Origin: Tolypeutes matacus
Lineage: Eukaryota > Chordata > Mammalia > Cingulata > Chlamyphoridae
Length of the DNA: 64,000 bases
NCBI GenBank assembly: GCA_026826555.1
Contig: JAKSZT010054006.1
Location: 204,593 to 268,592, forward strand
Direction of reading: 5' to 3'
Of the stretch, positions 25,982-37,605 are shown one piece after another. The notes beneath the pieces were generated by a model. The model was not told where the DNA came from. It searched no databases and saw only the letters and a program-made list of their open reading frames with translations. Position 1 is the stretch's first letter; each line of letters starts with the position of its first letter. A program made the translations under genes and the position numbers.

Positions 25982-28241
25982 CCATAAATATGTATATATA
26001 TATATGTAATGAAAGGTATTGAAAGATCAGGTTTCATAGTGGCTTTCATAATAACATGAGATGTAGAGTATGGGCATGGGCTTTACATTATGATGTTCTG
26101 CTCAGTTCTGCATGCTTTCTTGACTTAGGTAAAATAATAGTGTATGACTCACAAACACACAAATACTCTGGCTATTTGTTAAAAAAAATCTAGTGTTATA
26201 GGATATGAGGCCATGTAATTAGTTTCTAATTAGAATTTGTATACATGATTGTTTCTATCTTTTGTTTCTATCTTTTGTATCCATGATTATTTCTATCTTT
26301 TCCAGAACTGTTTTAACTTTTTATTATTTTTTTAATGAAATTTGATACCTTTTATACTTTGAGACCAAGTAATGAGGGCTAGCTCATTTCCCCAGGTTTA
26401 GCCTTCTATACCTGGTGGATTCCTCTTTCCACAAGATTCCTCAGTTTACTAAAATTCTTGCCCATCCATTAATCATGCAACTTTTAAAAAGCGTAGTACA
26501 TTGTAAATATATTCCTCCTAATTAGTATAAGTTAAAAATGTTCTTAAATTCCTTTAATGATTCTTGTTGTTGATTGGTTTCCATGTAAAACCAATCCTGA
26601 GGCAAAGTTGTATGCTAACACTTTGGGACATTATGACCATCAGTGTTGATGAAAATTGATAAATATATGATAATATAATCATACCTTGTGCAAAAATATA
26701 CATTGTAAGCAATCAAATCTCAACTCCATCTCTATGAGAAGATGTTGCTCACAGATCCCAATTACCAAATACAGTATAAAAATTTGGCCAAACATTACTT
26801 TTAGACTGTTTTAGACTTGAATTTGAAAGTAAGTGTAAAATCTTTTATTTTGAAAAAAAAAATCATTCATTTTCATTGGTTTATTTCCTTCTTTTCTGTA
26901 GTAAGCCCAGTGTACTTTACTCATTGAACATATATATTTAATGTCAAATCAGAATAGCATTAGTCTAGCACCATGCCATATCAAGCAGGATAGTGGAGAA
27001 AGCACACAAGCATATTGAACTTGTGAGAAATCCAGTATATCTTGGGAAAAATAGTGGATGAAAGAGATAAAGGGAGATATAATATAAATATTATGGGAGA
27101 TTCTGCCCTGCACAATGTTTAGCCCAATGCTGGAATGTGCATTAGATACAAGCCATTATTCTACTCTTTCAGCTGTGAGGCATCTCTAATACTATAAATA
27201 TCTTGCTAGGCTGGGTGCCTGAATCCCATCTTTATCATTTATCATTTGATTATTATGAAAAATTGCCCATTTAGTTTCATTTGAACATGGCATGTATTAT
27301 CTTTCCTTAAAACTCTTTCTATAACTTATCAAAAAGGGAGAGGTGAAAGGGAATCTTCCCAAGCCTGGTTCTCTTCCTATATCTTATCCCTGGAAGAAAT
27401 AGTGGAAGATAGGTTGGCTGCACACTTAAATATTTAGAATTTGGATTTTATGTGTATAATCAAAATTATGTGTTGGCCCTCATATCCATTCTCTCTAATT
27501 TTCCTTTATTTTCACTTCTCCTTGCAAAGTATTTTACAATAAGTTTATGCGAGACTCTATAAATTCAAGAATATGCCTCAAAATCCCCTCTTCCACAATT
27601 TAACCTTGCCATTCTTATATCATTCCATGCAGTAATGCTGTGTACCTAGACATTCCAAAACTCATGGCTTATTCAACAAGTGTTTAATGCCTGTTCATGT
27701 ATCTATGGATTAGTTGGGGTTCATCTAAACTAAGTTGGGCATGGCTGGGTATAATCAATCTTCAGGTAGAATTCAGGTAAAAAATTGTGAATTTCTGGAG
27801 AATTTGATATGTGAGAAATTTTTTAATCTCCTGGGTATGTTTAAATGATTAAAAGGGATTCTGTATGGAGGAATATGAAAGCTACCATTTTAAATTGAAT
27901 TGAGTGTTGCAGGGAAATGTGTTTAAAATAGTTTATGCTTCAGAGAACAGGAGTATAACCACTAATAAGAAGGCACAAGGAAGTACATTTTTACTGTTTT
28001 GCAGTATGAAATACATTTCTTCATCTGGAAAATAAGAAATAGTGCCATTTATTTTCATTAATGAAGCCCTCTTTTTCAAAAAACCAATCCCTCATCTTCT
28101 GGCAGCAATATTAGCAAGCTAAAAAGCTGGTAGCTAGGGTTATAATTATACATCTATGGAATAAATTGTTGTTGTTGACCAGACTTGTTCCCCGAAACTG
28201 GGGAGAGTCTGAGTTCTCATCATTTTATGTCATAACCTTCC

Positions 28242-28262
28242 AAAAAAAAAAAAAAAAAAAAA
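28242..28262 (+). repeat. Poly-A tract
   Basis: A run of 21 A. It could be the tail of a small retroposon to its left, as a GAATAAATTG motif lies about 80 bases upstream. I see no target-site duplication, so the source is open. Confidence 0.6.
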
Positions 28263-28719
28263 CAAGAGGAGACTCTCTACATTTGTCTGATGGAGATTGA
28301 CTATGAGAAACTTTTGTGACTGAGAAAAATTTTTTTTAGTATCACTGGTGGTAACATGAGTAATATTTCACTTGCTCCCTTTCCAGCCTTTTGAGTCATG
28401 AACCTAGCAGCTTTTACTTTCTTAGACACTTCACACTTGCAATATCAGTAATGTTTACACCCAGTTTCTAATATTTTAGAGCAAAAGCTTAAGGGGATGG
28501 GTATTGTGTAACATGTATTCATTTCAGTTTTTTAGTCCAATTCTATTTCAGCTTTTTTGGTGTTGGTAAGCAGAGATGATGGGGCTATATGTGCAAAGTA
28601 AAGATCTTTGGATTCAAATGACCTATCCACCTCTTAAGCTCTAAGAAATTTTAAGTTCTAGTCCCAATAATTCCAAATTCAAATTTCCTGAGCAGCAGCC
28701 ACTGGCCATATAAAAATTA

Positions 28720-28870
28720 TTATAGAAACTTAAAAAATACAGATTTTTCTATACCTCTTAACCCTGGCCTACCTAATCAGAATATCTTATTCCAGGTTCT
28801 ATTATCTGTTCAAAAATCTCTCAGGGTGATTCCAATTGTCAGACAGGCTGAAGAATCACTAATGTGGTCT
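28720..28870 (+). mobile_element. MER5-like hAT (Charlie) DNA transposon relic
   Basis: The order ACAGATTTTTCTATACC, CCTACCTAATCAGAATATCT, a GGTGATTCCAATTGTCAGAC segment and GAAGAATCACT resembles the MER5 short non-autonomous element (AATCAGAATCTC...GTGATTCTGATG...GAGAACCACT). It is diverged, so it is old and shared among placental mammals. Confidence 0.5.
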
Positions 28871-30094
28871 TCATTTTAAAATTGAGGAAAAGGAGGCCTA
28901 TAGTGACCACTGAGTAAATGTCCATACTGGAATAATAGTCAGGGATTTGTGTGATACCAGGGCAAAGGTTTTTGATTTTTGAGTATACCTTTTAAACCAG
29001 AGTTCTTGCTGCTTTTGATCTTTTTTATCTTCAATTCTTCAACAGAAGCCACATTTCTTAAATATTAACTATGTATAGTCCTTGGAGGCACATGCACACA
29101 AACACACCAGAACCATTAAGATGTAAACAGTAACTGGATAACCTGATTTGTGGAAAAAGCAATGGGACAATGGCAGAATGGTAGTCAGTGAAAAGTTCAC
29201 ATGCTAGATAAATAAAGCCCAGGTGAGTCTCATGGTGAAGGAAAAATATATCACTGTGGCAATTGTCCATACACATGAGAAAGCATACCTTTGTTTCTCC
29301 AGAAGGAGTATTTCTTGAATTCAGAGCTGGAAATTCTCATTAGGCTCATCAACAAAGTGGTGAGAAATGGCTCACTCTATTCATTAAACTGTTTTGTTCA
29401 AACATTGGAATAAATATGGTTTACCAACCATTCTTGACAGTAAATTGTTTTTGCCCAGTTGATTTGACTCAGAGTAACCTCTTCTTCACTTGTGACTGTT
29501 TTTCTTCAGTTCTTCAATTTTTCTGTCAGTCATGTGTTAATAATAGGGACTCTGGCTACAGAGTGGAGGTAAAGATTAAAGTGCATGTAACAGAAGCATA
29601 TTCATGGGATTTACATTTAAAAGAGGGATCTTAAAGCTAAATTTGTCCAATGTCCTTGAATGGGAAAAGAAATTGAACCCAAGAGAAAGGAAAAGTCTTT
29701 TCCTTTCACCAGAGGATAACAGGTCTTTTGTCTGTTTATTCTTTTTATATTCTGCTCAGTCCTCCACTCTCATTTCCAAGCATACTAGGCTTGGTTTTCT
29801 CAGGAATCTGTATTTGGAGGCATTTATATTGCAATACTTCAGTACAGAACATTTCTAGTTTTATTTATTCTATTTTTCACACAATATATACAAAATGAGT
29901 GCCTAATATTTCACAGCAGACTTACATTCTGTAAAGAAAATCACAAAAAGGCAGAATTGGGAAGAGAACACTATAATGTTGAGTGGGGTTCTGAGATATT
30001 CTTACTTTAATAAAATTTTTCTGGTTTAGGTATTTTAGAAAAACTCTCTGATTATTAAATATTAGAGTGAATATAATAATAATGATGATGATAA

Positions 30095-30215
30095 ACATTA
30101 CTTTACATCTGTAAATTGTGTTATTTTCTAATTTGTTCCTTCCAAAAACCCTTTGAAGTTGTTATTGTCTTCATTATGCAGATGAGTTAATTAAGCCTGA
30201 GAAAATTTTAGGTTG
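30095..30215 (+). mobile_element. MIR relic downstream of the OR gene
   Basis: CTTTACATCTGTAAATTGTG, then TTGTCTTCATTATGCAGATGAG and a decayed AAGCCTGAGA segment, follows the MIR core consensus. It lies directly beyond the 3' end of the minus-strand OR coding region. Confidence 0.55.
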
Positions 30216-30241
30216 TTAACTTCAAGTATTATTACTTCAAA

Positions 30242-31177
30242 CTATTTCCCATTAGCCTCCCAGAAATGTTTCCTGCCCAAGAGTTTCTTCATTGCATTCT
30301 TTACTTCTGCATTTCTCAGTGTATAAATCAGGGGATTTAACATAGGAGTGATAATGGTGTAAAAGACAGCCACCAGCTTATCCTCTGAAAAGGTAATATT
30401 GGAGCGCAAGTACATGAAAGTACAGGGACCAAAAAAGATGATGACCACAGCAATGTGGGAGCCACAGGTAGACAGAGCTTTGCGCCTGCCCTCTGCTGGC
30501 TGCTTTCTCAGGGTTATCAGGATGACAGTATAGGAGATTAGCAAAATAACAAAACTCACCAGAGTGAAGGCCCCACTGTTGCCTGTCACGACAACACCAA
30601 CAACATATGTATCTGCACAGGCAAGTTTCAGCAGAGGGTGGATGTCACAAAAGTAGTGATCAATCTCATTGGGTCCACAAAAGGGTAGGGGGACCACGAG
30701 AGCTACTTGGAAGATGGAGTGTAAGAACCCACTTATCCAGATCCCCAGCAAAATGATGATGCATCTGTCCCTGTCCATGATGGTCATATAGTGTAGGGGT
30801 TTACAGATGGCCACATAACGATCATAGGCCATTACAGTAAGAATGAAGATCTCAGTAGAACCAAAGAAATGTGCCGCAAAGACTTGCAACATACACCCCA
30901 CATAGGAGATAGTTTTAGTCTTGGCTAATAAGTCAACAATCATCTTAGGAGCTGTCACTGAGGAATAACAAATGTCTACAAAAGACAAATAATTGAGAAA
31001 AAAGTACATAGGAGACTTGAAAAGGTTGCTAGTACAAACTGTCAGCATGATGAGGAGGTTTCCCAGAATATTGACTGTGTAGAAGAAAGAAAACACCACA
31101 AAACATACTTTTTCAACCTCTGGATTCTGAGAAAGACCCCAGAAAATGAATTCAGTTACATTGTTGATTTTTTCCAT
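30242..31177 (-). CDS. OR4S2: Olfactory receptor, class II, OR4S2-like, intact
   Basis: A seven-transmembrane odorant receptor of 311 residues, the normal OR length, acting through the olfactory G protein in sensory cilia. Motifs by residue: N-glycosylation NVT at 6-8, GN in TM1 (39-40), PMYFFL at 56-61, disulfide-forming Cys95, MAYDRYVAIC at 116-125 closing TM3, SY in TM5 (215-216), KALSTCGSH at 233-241 opening TM6, and PMLNPLIYTLRN at 278-289 in TM7. No stop or frameshift. The N-terminus MEKINNVTEFIFWGLSQ and most of the body agree with my recollection of human OR4S2. An in-frame ATG 25 codons upstream is rejected because a strong 3' splice site lies between. ORs are usually one coding exon with upstream non-coding exons. 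OR4P-like pseudogenes on both sides fit the human OR4P4-OR4S2 neighbourhood. Confidence 0.93.
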   Translation of the reverse strand: MEKINNVTEFIFWGLSQNPEVEKVCFVVFSFFYTVNILGNLLIMLTVCTSNLFKSPMYFFLNYLSFVDICYSSVTAPKMIVDLLAKTKTISYVGCMLQVFAAHFFGSTEIFILTVMAYDRYVAICKPLHYMTIMDRDRCIIILLGIWISGFLHSIFQVALVVPLPFCGPNEIDHYFCDIHPLLKLACADTYVVGVVVTGNSGAFTLVSFVILLISYTVILITLRKQPAEGRRKALSTCGSHIAVVIIFFGPCTFMYLRSNITFSEDKLVAVFYTIITPMLNPLIYTLRNAEVKNAMKKLLGRKHFWEANGK

Positions 31178-31218
31178 GGAATTAATGCAGCAGGGAAAAT
31201 TCCCAAGAGAGAAATAAA

Positions 31219-31240
31219 TATCTGAAAGAAAACATAAAAT
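31219..31240 (-). promoter_or_regulatory. Candidate 3' splice site of the OR coding exon
   Basis: The minus strand reads TTTTATGTTTTCTTTCAG and then ATATTT, a good polypyrimidine tract and AG. It would start the coding exon at 31221, 44 bases before the ATG at 31177. OR genes typically splice a non-coding leader into such a site. If used, it removes the upstream in-frame ATG at 31252. Confidence 0.55.
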
Positions 31241-31379
31241 GGCACACAGCATTGTTTCTAATGTAGAACAATCAGATAATCACATTAGTGGTTAATGGAA
31301 AATGTGTACTTACTGTTGCTTGGTAAAATTTTGAAAGAAATGGAGGGCATTTACTCTAATCATATTATCTCCATAAAAC

Positions 31380-31450
31380 AGTCAATTCATTCACTTCAGA
31401 TGAGGAAGCAAAGTCCAAAGAGAAAGTGAATCCTCTGAGTCACAAAGTCA
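31380..31450 (+). mobile_element. MIR relic
   Basis: TTCACTTCAGATGAGGAAGC, then AAAGTCCAAAGAGAAAGTGA and a GTCACAAAGTCA segment, follows the MIR pattern of 'cagatgaggaaactgaggc...gtgacttgcccaaggtcac'. Confidence 0.5.
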
Positions 31451-34199
31451 TCCACCTAAGAGTACCACCTCCCTCCCCATTTTTAAGATTTGGGCACCTA
31501 ATTTTTTTTTCTGAAATATTTATTTAGATTTTATTATGTGTAAAATACTCAACCTAATTTGAAAAAAAAAAAACTTGTGTTTTGGGATATAATAACATTT
31601 CTGTATCTGAAAATATCTACCTCTTTTTGCAATAGACAAGGAAATATTTGCCCACATTTTCCCCCTCTGAATACAGTCATGACTCCTCATTGCATGGTAA
31701 GGACTTAAATAGTTGATACTGAGTGATTTTGAAGGTTTTCCTACTTATGAAACTCAGATTTTTGTTTATATAAGATTAATCCTATTTCATTTGAAGCATT
31801 TTACAGTGAGGAGATGTTATAGTATAGTAAAAAGAAAACAAAAATTTTCCAAACCAAAATCATACAAACCTGATTAACTGAGCAATAATCTTGGTTGAAT
31901 CATTTAGTGCAATAGGGCTTATTTTTCCCTATTTGTGCAATTAGTGATTTTTTATTTCACTATCTTCTCTATCATTCTAAGAGTTATGTCTACCATGATA
32001 TAAAATCACTTGTCAGCATTAAATAGCCGTATAATCCTCATAAAGAGGTAAAGATGAGAGAAAGCAATAAAAGAGCTGCTGGAGACAAACCTAGATCTGT
32101 TTAATTTGAAAGTTGGAGAAGTGGTTTCTGGTTATTTCTCCAAATTCAAACTGGGGGGTGGGGGGTTGAGGAATCCCAAGGCTTTACTTTGCCTTGTTCT
32201 TGGTTTTCAATCATGGGTATGTTGTTAAATAAAGCCATCCAGCACTGCTTCATGCATTCTTTTAACCCTTCAATTTTCATGCTAGCTTATTTTATTTCTC
32301 CCAATTTGGATGAATTAAATGTTTCCTGAATATAACATCACTGAAAGAAAATTTAAATGGGTCTGGGAGAATTCAGTGGTAGTATTTCTGGGACTCTATT
32401 AGGCTCACTGGAATGTTTGTGTGGAAATAGTTTGTAGAATAGTTTTGATTTAAAGATTTCATCGTGCTTACTCAAATCAAGCCATACATATAAATGATTC
32501 GTCTAATTATATGTTAGGCTATGGTTATATAGTATCTTTATTGGGAACTTTATCCATTTGAGGCCACATCGCCTCAACATCATGTCAAACTTAATGCCTA
32601 ACAGTTATAAATGAACTCTGTGCTTTAAGCTATACCTTTGCAGTAACATTATGCCTAGACCTTCAATTCTGGGGGGAAACTGAGAGGCTCACGTCCTTGA
32701 GTCTGCAGATTAGAGTGGGTGGAACAGTAACTAAATGTGTGCTTTCTCTTATGCAATACAAAGAAATAATAACTACAATGACAAAATTCAGATTTGGAGC
32801 TCAAGCACATCCCTCCGCTTTTACATGCTGAATACCATTTGGCTTTTCTTTCAGAAATTAAAAAAATAATAATACTATTCCACACTGAGGGAGTCCTTCA
32901 TTTTAAAGGAACTCCAATTATAGTGGTTTTTGACAACTGTGAATATTTTACTGAATTTCATTCAGCAGAAGCTGGGCATTTATGTACTGGCCTGAATTGT
33001 GACACATTGACAAACAGCACAAGGTCTTACAGGAGAAGAATGGAGTCTGGCTATTCCCTTGAATAAAGATCCAGCTCAAATTATTCTTTCCTTTCCAGAG
33101 TCTCAAACATGATAATATTTCACTTTCCTTTGAAAGGATAAAGCTTTGGGTTGGCATTATCTTATTCATATGTGTGCTATTCTATATTATAGTCATGAAA
33201 GTATACAGAATATTATATTAGCTTCCTCTTAAATTTACTCTCCATTACTTCTAAGAACAGCATGTTGCAAATGTATTACACATGCTGAAATTATAGCAAT
33301 TTAACCGAATTCCCTTTTTCCATAAAACCTCTATATAGATTATAAGATACAGATTTAGAAGAAAATCTCACCAGTATTTTCCAGGACTTCAGTTTTGCTT
33401 TGTCTCTCTTTCACTGTGATAATTTGGGAGCATCTGACCAAAATAAAGAATGAATTGTGCCTTCAGAATTGCTTTATGTATAGTTAGTTCCAGAGAATCT
33501 TTGAAATTGCTTTGTGAATAGTTAGTTGCCACACATGCAAAGGCTGGTAGGAGTCAGTCTTTGTCGGTCCTGGTTCTGTTTTTTGCTTATTGAGATCTAC
33601 CATTCCACTGCAACTTTGACAATGAATGGCCTTGTCTCTGATTCTTAAAAGGTGTATTTAAAGAGAATGATGCAAAATCATAATGACCTTGGGAAAATAT
33701 TTCCCTAAAGTCTCATTCCATAGCCAGAAACATATCAAAGACTTAACAATGAGCTTCAATCTCCTTTCGATTTTCATTTTAAAATAATTAAAAAAAAATT
33801 CTCTTTGTGAAATTTAAAAACCCAATGAATCCTCACATTAAGGGCTTTCACACTAATTCAAAGCATTTTATCAAACATTTGTGATTTATCTGCTTATAAT
33901 ATATATATGTTATATATCAAATTTTCTTACATCTATATCTATGTATAAAACTCTGTTTTGGGGATATTTAGGTGTTGACTTTGAATTATTCCACTCGTTT
34001 AAAAAGTTCCACTTGATTGGGAAATAGTGTAATCAATAGTGCTGTGGTTCACTGCTATTGCAATTATATCACTTGATTTCTACAACTTTTTTTTTCATAA
34101 AAATGAATAAACAATATCATATATTGGTTGAAACATTTTCAAGGATTTTGTCTCTGAATAGGCACTCGAGTGATCAGCAAGCCATTTCACTATTCTATC
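31451..34199. other. Intergenic, no gene recognised
   Basis: AT-rich sequence upstream of the OR gene. A short G run is present at 32155-32166 and a TA-rich tract at 33898-33920. Open frames of 70-90 codons near 32655-33170 overlap on both strands, lack conserved motifs and look like chance. Promoter elements and leader exons of the minus-strand OR gene would be expected here, but I cannot place them. Confidence 0.4.
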
Positions 34200-34930
34200 A
34201 TACCAACTACTTCAGAGATGCAATACCTACTCTCCAATTCACTGGACTCAACCAGTCCAATTTATTGGACTCACACAGTCCAGTTCATTGGACTTACCCA
34301 GGACAACTAATGAGATGATGATGGACAATGACCTTCCCAAGGAACTGAGAGAGTCTACAACTGCAAGCAAGAGAGTCCCATCCATCTGCCCCATGGGATC
34401 AAAGCCTCCTCTCAATTAGAGGTTGAGTGGGCAACACCATCCCAGTATCCTCAGGATTGGAGAATGGGCTATGGACTAAAGTAGATGTTTGGTATTCAAC
34501 TATAGACTTATTGTGATTCTAGCAAAGGAAGAAGCCATATCATTCATGTGGAGGCAGTGGGCACTAGAGGTTCTGAGAGCAGAAGAGAGAAATACAGGTG
34601 AAATATTGGGGTATTTGGGGGACTTGGAAATTTTCCTGAATGACATTGCAATGAAAGATATGGGCCATTACATATATTGCCATAACCTACAAAATTGTGC
34701 AGGAGAGAGTGTAAACACCAGTGTAAACTATAATCCATGGTTAGTGGCTCTAACATCTTAGCAATGCTCTAAAATGTTTTCATCAATTGTAACCAATGTA
34801 CCACACTAAAGTAAGATATTGTTAATGTGGGAAATTGTGGAAGGTGTAGGAAGCAGGACTTATGGGAATCCCATATATTTTTATGTAATCTAAATACCTT
34901 TTCTTAAAAAAAAATAAAAATATTTTAAAA
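34200..34930 (+). repeat. Repeat R, copy with local 23-bp triplication
   Basis: Contains CAACTGCAAGCAAGAGAGTC, CATCTGCCCCATGGGATCAA, ATGACATTGCAATGAAAGAT and the 3' end TATGGGAATCCCATATATTT with TGTAATCTAAATACC and an A-rich tail. These match the other R copies. The element's CCAGTTCATTGGACTCACCCAG segment occurs three times here in tandem (34233-34301). No coding capacity. Confidence 0.7.
34233..34301 (+). repeat. Three tandem 23-bp units within repeat R
   Basis: Units at 34233-34255, 34256-34278 and 34279-34301 share TCCA.TT.A.TGGACT.A..CAG. Other R copies carry one unit. It is a local expansion, probably by slippage. Confidence 0.8.
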
Positions 34931-35084
34931 ATATGTAGGAACATAAAATAATAATTAAAATAAATACAATACAAAAATACAAAATGAAAATAAAAGAAAT
35001 TATTTCAATTGTGTCTTTCAATACTATAAGATCTATCTTTTATGAACAGTAACAATTTCTTCCATATGTTCCCCCAGTGTCTAA

Positions 35085-36735
35085 TTTTTTTTCCTTTACC
35101 TTCAAAGCAGCTTTATTTTATAGGAAAGTCATATAGAAAAAGTAATATAGAAAATATAGGGGATACCCATATAACCAAACACCTCCCACTCATCCCAAGC
35201 TTCCCCTTTAACAGTGTTTTATATGTAAGGGGAGGATTATTAGTGTGAGGTTTTGTGATGAGGAATGTGTGAGGAGGAGTGCACCTGGGGCATGTGTCTA
35301 TGGAAAACAAATATGTCCAAGTAGCCATGTGTCATTATCTTGGTGGGTGGAGACCCACACAATAACCAAAATAATATATAATTTACTTTCTGGGAAGTAC
35401 TGCTACATTCTGTAATTGTGCAGCAAAAATCCCCTGTGTACATGGGCAGTGCCTAGTAAAGGAAGGACAACAGACCATTATGCCAGGCTAATCATATTGA
35501 TGATGCATTTATGAACCTTTTCTAGTGAAATTGAAACTTAGCCTGGTATTATATATAGACTAAGTGTTTCCTCCTGAAAGCCTCTTTTCTCAAATGTGGC
35601 CTCTCTCTAAGCCAAACTCAGCATATATAAGCAGTAACTTTCCCCAGTGTGGGACATGACCTTCTGGCACTGAAGGATTATTACCAAGCACAAATTAGTG
35701 ATAAAATTGGGAAAAGACCTTAACTAAAAAGGGGAGATATTAAATGTAAATGAGTTTTTAAGGCTAAGAAACTTCAAAGTGAATGAAGAGACTATTCCAG
35801 AGGTTACATTAATGCTTGTCTCAGCAAGTAATTGACCTCCACAATAAACAGTGCCTCAGAAAATGTTACTCTAGAGACATCTAGAGACTATATAGGCATG
35901 ACAGACAAGATCAGGATTTCGACATCTTGTATGTGAGCCTAACCTTGGTATATATGTTCCCTAATGTAACATAAATGAGTAACAGTGTTTGACTCATTTA
36001 TAATTTCCCTACACATTGATCTTCTGCCCCTTTTATTTGAACCTATAATTAACACTATTCTCATTAAATATATATCCCAGAGACTTAAATCTTCATTCTG
36101 TTTATACACACATTGAACCCTGAATATCAGCATAGTTGCAACACCTACACTCCAGTTCATTGCCCAGGACAAATAACAAATGGATGATGATAATAGACAA
36201 GTCTCATCCCAAAAATCAAAGTGTGTTTAAAATAGCAGGCAAGATAGTTGCATGCATTTTCCCCATGGAATATAAGATACCTCTCAATCAAAAACAGAGT
36301 GGGCATCACCTTCCACAAATCCTCAAGACAGAAGAAAGAACAAACATAAGGGAGGAATGCAACTATGATCAAAGATAGACATTATTATTCTAGGAATGGA
36401 AGAACTCTTATCTTTGATTTAAATACAGGGGCAACCAGAGGTTCTGAGGAGAATGAGAGGGAAGAATAGTTGTAACATGGGCATTTTTTGGGACACTGGA
36501 ATTGTCCTGCATGACATTGCAATGATGGATACAAGCCATTATACATTTTCTCAAAACACATAAAATTGTGTGGTGCAAAATGTTAATTATAACGTAAACT
36601 ATAGTCCATGGTTAGTAGCAATGCTTCAATATGTGTTCATCAATTGTAATAAATGTGCCACACTAATGAAAGAAGTTAATGTGGGAAAGTGTGGTAGTGG
36701 TAGGGGGTGAGGTATATGGAAATCCCTTAGGTAAA
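35085..36735 (+). repeat. Repeat R, longest copy
   Basis: The most complete R here. Landmarks are AGCAAAAATCCCCTGTGTAC, GTGGCCTCTCTCTAAGCCAA, CCCCAGTGTGGGACATGACC, GTGCCTCAGAAAATG, TTTATTTGAACCTATAATTA, CCAGTTCATTG and the 3' end ATGGAAATCCC. Its first ~150 bases (35085-35235) look like the reverse complement of the R 3' end: ATAGGGGATACCCATATAACC, then CACCTCCCACTC. Either a reversed R/S fragment adjoins it or R is bounded by inverted ends. Its 3' end coincides with the left edge of duplication copy B. Confidence 0.7.
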
Positions 36736-36752
36736 TTACATCTAGAAAGTTT

Positions 36753-37280
36753 TCAAGCTGAAAATGGCAGGTGTGGAAGCAAAAATTCTCTCAGTGGGTT
36801 TTTAGTGTAAAAGTAAAAGCAGCTACTTGCACTTACTTCCTTGATACCCTTGATATTACTAATACCCCTTGACATCATTCTGGTTATGGAAGAAACAACA
36901 TTGGTCAGTACATCTTTAAAATATAGCCCCAGATTTTTAAGGTGATTACTCTGAATTGGTCCTTTAATGTTCACTAAGATATTCCACCATTCTGTCATAC
37001 CAGCTACAACAATGTACTGTGCACATGGTAAGACAAGTGAATTCCTTGGAGTTCCATGCACTGCCTCATTTAATTTTATTATGAAATGCTACTTTATCAG
37101 ACTCAAAGGTAGATGTTTACAAATATGATATGTAACGTATTCCATATTCATAGAAAGTGCCATTATAACTTGCATCTGGCCAAACATTTTGACAACGATA
37201 TTCATAAAACTGGGTGTCCTAGTGGGAATGGGATGACTGTTTAAATATTCATAGAGCCAAGGTAAGTGGTGGATTAGTCA
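36753..37280 (-). pseudogene. Unidentified protein-like remnant (copy B)
   Basis: The minus strand is open from 37061 to 36753 (102 codons: MHGTPRNSLVLPCAQ at the start, then EWWNILVNIKGP, SSITRMMSRGISNIKG, ending KNPLREFLLPHLPFSA). Upstream, out of frame, lies a stretch matching MNMEY of copy A. The composition looks protein-like, and copy A shows the same residues between stops. I do not recognise it. An old ERV internal region or an unrelated retrocopy are both possible. Confidence 0.3.
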
Positions 37281-37389
37281 AGAGATGAGGGAATAACAAT
37301 GTATTTACAGATCAGGCTGATATTCAGTGCTGTCTTTTCTTTGGATGATTTTCAAACATCAGCCAACAGATGGATAGATTAAAGATAAC

Positions 37390-37595
37390 ATGTATTTGCA
37401 AGAACTTGGTACAATTAGAATACTCATGAATTACTGGTGGGTATAAATCAATACAAACTACAACATACTTTGGAAATTAATTTTTGAAAATTGACTATAT
37501 CATGTTCCCATGTCCTAGAATTCCATTCCTAGATACACTTTGCAGAAGTATTTACATATCACCAAAGGATAGGGACTTCAGAGAACATTGAATAA
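37390..37595 (+). mobile_element. Older L1 fragment, left part (copy B)
   Basis: Counterpart of 1270-1474, continuing at 42962-43340 beyond the inserted minus-strand L1. It carries the same ACTGGTGGGTATAAATCAAT landmark. Confidence 0.45.
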
Positions 37596-37605
37596 CCACA
37601 AACTT

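Larger units (their letters stand above)
19830..26820 (+). repeat. Left arm of a large inverted duplication
   Basis: 19830-25265 is the reverse complement of 58415-64000, and 25455-26820 is the reverse complement of 45325-47550. The right arm is interrupted between these by a composite insertion. Samples near 19930-20030 and 23600-23850 differ from their partners by roughly 10%. Arm-specific differences include retroposon S at 20498, an OR deletion near 23853, about 190 bp near 24215-24410 and a small tandem repeat near 26245-26305. The partner arm runs off the window, so the duplication is longer than seen. Confidence 0.85.
26821..30241. other. Loop of the inverted duplication, left intergenic part
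   Basis: Single-copy within the window. I recognise a MER5-like relic (about 28720-28870), a poly-A run (28242-28262) and a MIR (about 30095-30215). Short MIR-like scraps occur near 28010 and 28870-28900. No other gene, RNA gene or repeat is supported. Confidence 0.5.

Noticed and set aside
31178..31252. 25-residue N-terminal extension of the OR4S2-like protein
   Set aside because: OR family start is conserved at MEKINNVTEF, and a 3' splice site lies between the two ATGs. The extension is most likely intronic.
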